Assembly (NCBI GenBank): GCA_964527215.1
Contig: CAZGNZ010000069.1
Location: forward strand, 1-9,909
Direction of reading: 5' to 3'
Length of the DNA: 9,909 nucleotides
DNA from: CAZGNZ01 sp964527215
Lineage (GTDB): Bacteria > Fidelibacterota > Marinisomatia > SCGC-AAA003-L08 > JACNLC01
The notes under the pieces were generated by a model, which did not search any database, was not told where the DNA came from, and was given only the letters and a program-made list of their open reading frames with translations. The translations under genes were made by a program, and so were the position numbers. Shown here piece after piece: positions 6,222 through 9,909 of this stretch. Positions within the stretch are counted from its first letter, which is position 1. Each line of letters begins with the position of its first letter.

Positions 6222-9011
6222 TTATTTGATAGTGAGACCGAGATTCATTTCAATAGTACGGGCAGCGCCAGGCAGGAAGCCATAATTGTCGCCTTTCTGC
6301 CAGTATTCTTCATCAAAGATATTCTTCACGTGCAGTGAGATATCCAGGCCGCCCATGACGGGGGCATTGATACGGGCCACGGCATCGACCACATTGGCGT
6401 CGGGCAGCGTATCACTGATTTCATCTTCAACCCAGGCACCGGTATCATCAAAATGACCCTCGACACAGACTTCTGAATTGTTTTCCAAAATATAGATGTC
6501 TTCATAGTGACGATATGCCAGACCCACAGTGAAGGGACCGTTGTTCCAGTTGAGGGTTGTACCGTAAATCAGCTGGGGCATGCCCACTTCGACGCGGTTG
6601 CCGAATTCATCGGCAAAATCGACACCGTCCACAGCCAATTCACCGGTATCCCAAGAGTCATCATCATCCTGGTCAATGAAGTGAACACCATCTTCAACAT
6701 CAGCATTGGAATATAGGTACTGGGCACCTTCAGAATCTTCCGGGTTGCCCCATTCATTGGCAGCCGCACTGAGGTTCACACCCAGATCCAGATTATACGG
6801 CAGGATGAAATTGGCAGCCAGTTCGGTACCGGTGTATTTGCTGTCACCGATGGGAATATAGCGGCGGCCTTTGTAGTCGTATCCCGGTTGATTGGCCTTT
6901 TCCGGATCAGTGATTTTCAGTGCTTTTCCGGTGAAATCAATATTGTACCAATTCAGTTTCACATTCACTGGAATTCCAGCCAGTTCACCCACGTAACCGG
7001 CACCCAGTTCCAGATCACTGGTTTCTTCCAGATCAAGATCATCATTGGGTCCGCCATAGTTGAAGAAGTATTTCACCCGGGGTTCGTTCACCGCGGCACT
7101 CCAGTTGGCAAACACGTTGATCTGTTCATTGACATTATAGTTCAGACCAATCTTGGGAGAAACAAAATCGAAAGTTTTCTCATAATCCCAGAGTGTGTAA
7201 ACAACGGGAATTTCATCTGTATCGGGATTCCCGTCATGATCATATGTGGCTGTTCCTGACCAGGATCCTCCGCCATGAGTGGCCTCGGCCTCATCATCGT
7301 CGTTGTTTGGATAATTGTTGCTGCTGGGTATGTCTTCCACAACATTGTAGGTCATGGTGGAGTACTGCACATCAGTCATCACGTTCAAATTACCAAAATG
7401 CCACATGGCATGACCAAACATGGTCACCTGCGGTTTGGTGGTGGTGTAATCGTAATACAACTCACCTTGTTCAAAATATTGTTTGTTATTACCAATGTAG
7501 TAGCTGATATCATCCATGCTGAAGGTATTCAGAATTTCACCGGCATGACGGGCTTTCCAGTAGCGCAGTTCGGCCCCGGCAGTGATGTCATGGTTCATGA
7601 CTTTGGTGTCATAGGAAGACATGATACCGGTCTGGAAGTGGTCTGAGTATGCACGGTACTGATAAACGCCGGCATTGTCAATTGCATCGTATGTCATCAG
7701 GCCATTTTCATCACGACTCACATAGTAGTAACTGCCAAGATTTTCACCATAGCCGTAGCCGTTGGATACGAAAAAGGTGGAGGTCAGTTTGGAGACTTCG
7801 TCCAGCTTCATGCTGTGGTGGATTTCAAACTGGGGTTTGTGATAGACATTGTTATCCAGGCTGGCCCGTCCGTTGCCGATCACCCATCCGCCTTCACCAG
7901 AGTTGCCGATTTCGGTTTTATTGAATAAAACGTCCATCAGCTTGGTGGCGCGGTCTTCTTCGTCGCTGGGCAGTTGGTCTTCATCCACATGGGGATGTCC
8001 GTTCCATTCACGGCCATACAAGGCAAAATCTTCTGCCGGGAAGCCGTAGTAGGAATAGGCATGATACTGGGGGGCACCGTGCAGGATGAATTTGATGGTG
8101 TTGGCTTCATTGGGGAATACCATGGCAGACAGGTAGTACTGGATGCCGCGATAGAATGTATCATCTCTCCAGCCGTTGCCCTGCAGGTAGTTGAAGCGGC
8201 CGATGAAGGATTTATTGCCCATCACCAGACCGGAATTATAGTCGATGCCCATTTTGAAGATGCCGAACTGACCGATGGTGGAAGACACGCCGATGCTTTC
8301 ATCAGCGGGGGCATCTTTGGTAACCACGTTGATGGAACCGCCGAGAGCACCGGAACCGTAGAGGGATGAACCCACACCGCGCTGAACCTGAACGGCCTGA
8401 GAAGCGGCGGGCAGAGAGCCCCAGTTGGACCAGTACACTTTTTTGGATTCGGGATCGTTCACCGGAACGTTGTTGATCATCACGGCAATACGCTGTTCAT
8501 CGAAACCGCGGATCATCACTTTGGAGTCACCCATTCCGGAGCCGCCGTCGGTGGTGATATAGACACCGGGTGTATTGGCGAACAGATGGGGCACATCCTG
8601 AACGGTGAAATTATTTCTGATCTGTTTTTCACCAATCGTGGTGAAGGCCACCGGTGTTTCACGGTCACTGGCGAAGTTTCCGGCTACAGTTACTTCAGAC
8701 AGCTGCAGTTTGGATTCCATAAGCTTGAAATTCAAAGCAATGGCACCCTGAACAGTAACAGCCTGACGGTAATTTTCATAGCCGATCATTTTGGCAGCAA
8801 TGGTATAGCTGCCGTCTGGAACGTTAGGAATATTGTATTTACCCTGCGCATCCGCAGCGGCACCCAGATGGGTTCCTTCGATCATTACATTGGCACCTGC
8901 CAGCGGACTGCCCGTTTTGGCGTCAGAAACTTTACCAGTTACTGAACCGGCAATTAAAAACACGGGTAATGCACACAGCAATGTTACAATCGTAGCAATT
9001 CTTCGATGCAT
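6222..9011 (-). CDS. TonB-dependent outer-membrane receptor with CarboxypepD_reg-like domain
   Basis: A 929-aa outer-membrane transporter that imports a ligand using TonB/ExbBD energy. Order: signal peptide (1 to about 22; HRR, then a hydrophobic stretch ending FLIAG); a carboxypeptidase-regulatory-like beta domain (about 24-97; GKVSDAKTGSPLAGANV to GYENY); a short linker with LSEVTVAGN (104-112), a possible TonB-contact region; a plug (about 115-232; VMIRGFDEQRI, VQVQRGVGSSLYGSGALGG, INVVTK); then a beta-barrel ending in VKNIFDEEYW and LPGAARTIEMNLGLTIK. The barrel has acidic, calcium-loop-like segments (591-600 DHDGNPDTDE and 780-791 DQDDDDSWDTGE). The last residue is Lys, not the usual aromatic. 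Start: GGAGGT at 9017-9022, five bases before the ATG. It stands alone with its own promoter and terminator. The ligand (siderophore, cobalamin, glycan or other) cannot be told from the sequence; no SusD partner is seen. Confidence 0.95.
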   Translation of the reverse strand: MHRRIATIVTLLCALPVFLIAGSVTGKVSDAKTGSPLAGANVMIEGTHLGAAADAQGKYNIPNVPDGSYTIAAKMIGYENYRQAVTVQGAIALNFKLMESKLQLSEVTVAGNFASDRETPVAFTTIGEKQIRNNFTVQDVPHLFANTPGVYITTDGGSGMGDSKVMIRGFDEQRIAVMINNVPVNDPESKKVYWSNWGSLPAASQAVQVQRGVGSSLYGSGALGGSINVVTKDAPADESIGVSSTIGQFGIFKMGIDYNSGLVMGNKSFIGRFNYLQGNGWRDDTFYRGIQYYLSAMVFPNEANTIKFILHGAPQYHAYSYYGFPAEDFALYGREWNGHPHVDEDQLPSDEEDRATKLMDVLFNKTEIGNSGEGGWVIGNGRASLDNNVYHKPQFEIHHSMKLDEVSKLTSTFFVSNGYGYGENLGSYYYVSRDENGLMTYDAIDNAGVYQYRAYSDHFQTGIMSSYDTKVMNHDITAGAELRYWKARHAGEILNTFSMDDISYYIGNNKQYFEQGELYYDYTTTKPQVTMFGHAMWHFGNLNVMTDVQYSTMTYNVVEDIPSSNNYPNNDDDEAEATHGGGSWSGTATYDHDGNPDTDEIPVVYTLWDYEKTFDFVSPKIGLNYNVNEQINVFANWSAAVNEPRVKYFFNYGGPNDDLDLEETSDLELGAGYVGELAGIPVNVKLNWYNIDFTGKALKITDPEKANQPGYDYKGRRYIPIGDSKYTGTELAANFILPYNLDLGVNLSAAANEWGNPEDSEGAQYLYSNADVEDGVHFIDQDDDDSWDTGELAVDGVDFADEFGNRVEVGMPQLIYGTTLNWNNGPFTVGLAYRHYEDIYILENNSEVCVEGHFDDTGAWVEDEISDTLPDANVVDAVARINAPVMGGLDISLHVKNIFDEEYWQKGDNYGFLPGAARTIEMNLGLTIK

Positions 9012-9030
9012 TCAATACCTCCGTTATTGG

Positions 9031-9046
9031 TTAACACGCGAGTTAA
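9031..9046. promoter_or_regulatory. operator-like near-palindrome in the receptor leader
   Basis: TTAACACGCGAGTTAA matches its own reverse complement except at one symmetric pair. It lies between the predicted transcription start and the Shine-Dalgarno of the receptor gene, where a bound repressor would block transcription. It does not look like a Fur box or a cobalamin riboswitch element. The regulator is unknown. Confidence 0.4.
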
Positions 9047-9067
9047 TCTGTGGGTCGGTTTATAATA

Positions 9068-9096
9068 ATTATCCTCCCTGATCATACAAAGGACAA
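9068..9096 (-). promoter_or_regulatory. candidate promoter of the TonB-dependent receptor
   Basis: On the minus strand: TTGTCC (9096-9091), 17-base spacer, GATAAT (9073-9068). Both hexamers are close to sigma70 consensus and the spacer is optimal. Transcription would start near 9061, giving a leader of about 50 bases. If the organism is a true Bacteroidota member its promoters may follow a different consensus, which lowers confidence. Confidence 0.5.
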
Positions 9097-9400
9097 AAGC
9101 TCGTCGATGCATCCATCCTTCGCATATCAAAAATTAGGGTGGTTTTGACCAAGTCGCAAATAAATTAATCGCTTATAATTCTGTTGAATTCCATTTGATT
9201 TATGCAAAAGCGTTTCTCCCTTTCAGGGCTGTGATTACAGAAACTGACAATTGGCGCAACTATAATGACGACGGACAACTGATAGCTTTTCACCTGCCTA
9301 TTCAACAACACCCTGCCCGGAAATCCCAAATCGACTACCCAAAAACGCCATTTCTCGAGAGCCAAACTGAATTACTCCACTGCACCCGGTTTGTGAAGCC

Positions 9401-9620
9401 GCACTCCTTCAGAGTGCTGTCCTAACCCGAATATTTCATGAGAATATCTATGCGTAAAATGCTTCGCATTTTCCGGACGATGACGGATCTGCTCAATTCT
9501 ACAGCGTCCGTCAGGAGACGGATTTTCAATTCTACTCGAAAAATGTTCTCAACGTACTGTCCAGTACGATTTCACTCATTTTTCTTCATATGCCTTGGTG
9601 ATTGAGAACCCATGGGTTCT
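9401..9620. repeat. cluster of short hairpins and palindromes
   Basis: In order: GCACTC/GAGTGC (9401-9417); ATATTT/GAATAT (9431-9447, one wobble); AAAATGC/GCATTTT with loop TTC (9456-9472); TCCGTC/GACGGA with loop AGGA (9507-9522); CGTACT/AGTACG with loop GTCC (9553-9568), nested inside GAAAAATG (9538-9545) and CATTTTTC (9577-9584); the perfect 16-base palindrome AGAACCCATGGGTTCT (9605-9620). GTTCTCAA (9545-9552) also pairs with TTGAGAAC (9602-9609). Likely intergenic repeat elements or a structured transcript. Confidence 0.6.
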
Positions 9621-9624
9621 TTAA

Positions 9625-9681
9625 CGGAAAAAGCGTCATTGACAGTCAGCACTAAATTGTGTTGAATTTTTGCTTTTTCCG
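9625..9681. repeat. 10-bp perfect inverted repeat with inner stem
   Basis: CGGAAAAAGC (9625-9634) and GCTTTTTCCG (9672-9681) are perfect reverse complements 37 bases apart. Inside, CAGCAC and GTGTTG (about 9648-9665) can pair with one wobble. Together they would form one long interrupted stem. Confidence 0.5.
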
Positions 9682-9747
9682 CATCAATACATTTTCATCA
9701 TCTCATCACGAAGTCTCATGAATCATCCGGACTAATATGATCAGGTA

Positions 9748-9793
9748 CCCTGGGCAGCGCCCAGGGCTGACGTTTTTCAGCCCGTCAGGGCTG
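9748..9793. repeat. two adjacent REP-like hairpins with alternative pairing
   Basis: CCCTGGGC/GCCCAGGG with loop AGC (9748-9766), followed by CAGCCC/GGGCTG with loop GTCA (9778-9793). GGGCTGA at 9764-9770 can also pair with TCAGCCC at 9777-9783, so two structures exclude each other. Confidence 0.6.
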
Positions 9794-9909
9794 GAGGATC
9801 TGAATTTTGCAAACGATCTGTGGAACCTCAGATAGAAAATCCCACCAAGTAATTCCATCCCAAACCCCCACCACTCCTTCTATTGTGCCAAATGGCAATA
9901 ATCAGTTAA

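Larger units (their letters stand above)
9097..9909. other. gene-free, hairpin-rich region
   Basis: No convincing coding region on either strand. Two open frames (9195-9425 on + and 9165-9365 on -) overlap each other, lack ribosome binding sites and look like translated repeat sequence. From 9401 on the DNA is crowded with short inverted repeats. Confidence 0.6.

Noticed and set aside
9012..9200. Cobalamin or other riboswitch ahead of the receptor
   Set aside because: The predicted leader is only about 50 bases, and none of the conserved riboswitch motifs I know were found.
9165..9425. Overlapping small frames on both strands
   Set aside because: No ribosome binding sites; the minus frame contains SYQLSVV, a string typical of translated short repeats.

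Overview
The window looks like a piece of a Gram-negative bacterial genome. The main evidence is a large TonB-dependent outer-membrane receptor with an N-terminal carboxypeptidase-regulatory-like domain, an architecture common in the Bacteroidota/FCB group (Bacteroidota, Ignavibacteria, Marinimicrobia, Cloacimonadota and relatives). Menaquinone genes and many REP-like hairpins fit that group but do not fix the phylum. The lineage is an inference from gene content. A run of exactly 100 N shows this is a draft scaffold.

Left part (233-4496, all + strand): a tightly overlapping trio of late menaquinone-pathway genes, menA, menC and menE. menC starts on a GTG that overlaps the menA stop, and menE starts inside the end of menC. 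MenC makes o-succinylbenzoate, MenE activates it to the CoA thioester, and MenA prenylates the later product dihydroxynaphthoate. menF, menD, menH and menB are not in the window. About 100 bp further on, a gene with its own good ribosome binding site encodes a short-chain dehydrogenase with the YX6K signature of enoyl-ACP reductases, closest by eye to FabL.

Middle (about 4510-6173): no clear gene. It holds an array of near-identical direct repeats with an exact 546-bp period: two complete units and a third broken by the assembly gap. Each unit carries small hairpins at both ends, two of which are inverted counterparts of hairpins at the other end. They flank a core with a 108-codon stop-free frame on the minus strand. 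The array is bounded by a 19-bp direct repeat and is followed by a perfect AT-rich inverted repeat. This is the most unusual structure in the window and looks like a non-autonomous, REP/MITE-like element amplified in tandem.

Right part (6174-9011, minus strand): one complete transcription unit encoding the TonB-dependent receptor, with a plausible sigma70-type promoter, a 16-bp near-palindrome in the leader, a strong Shine-Dalgarno and a textbook rho-independent terminator. The last 800 bp (9097-9909) hold no convincing gene. Instead they contain a dense run of unrelated short hairpins and palindromes, another accessory, repeat-rich zone.
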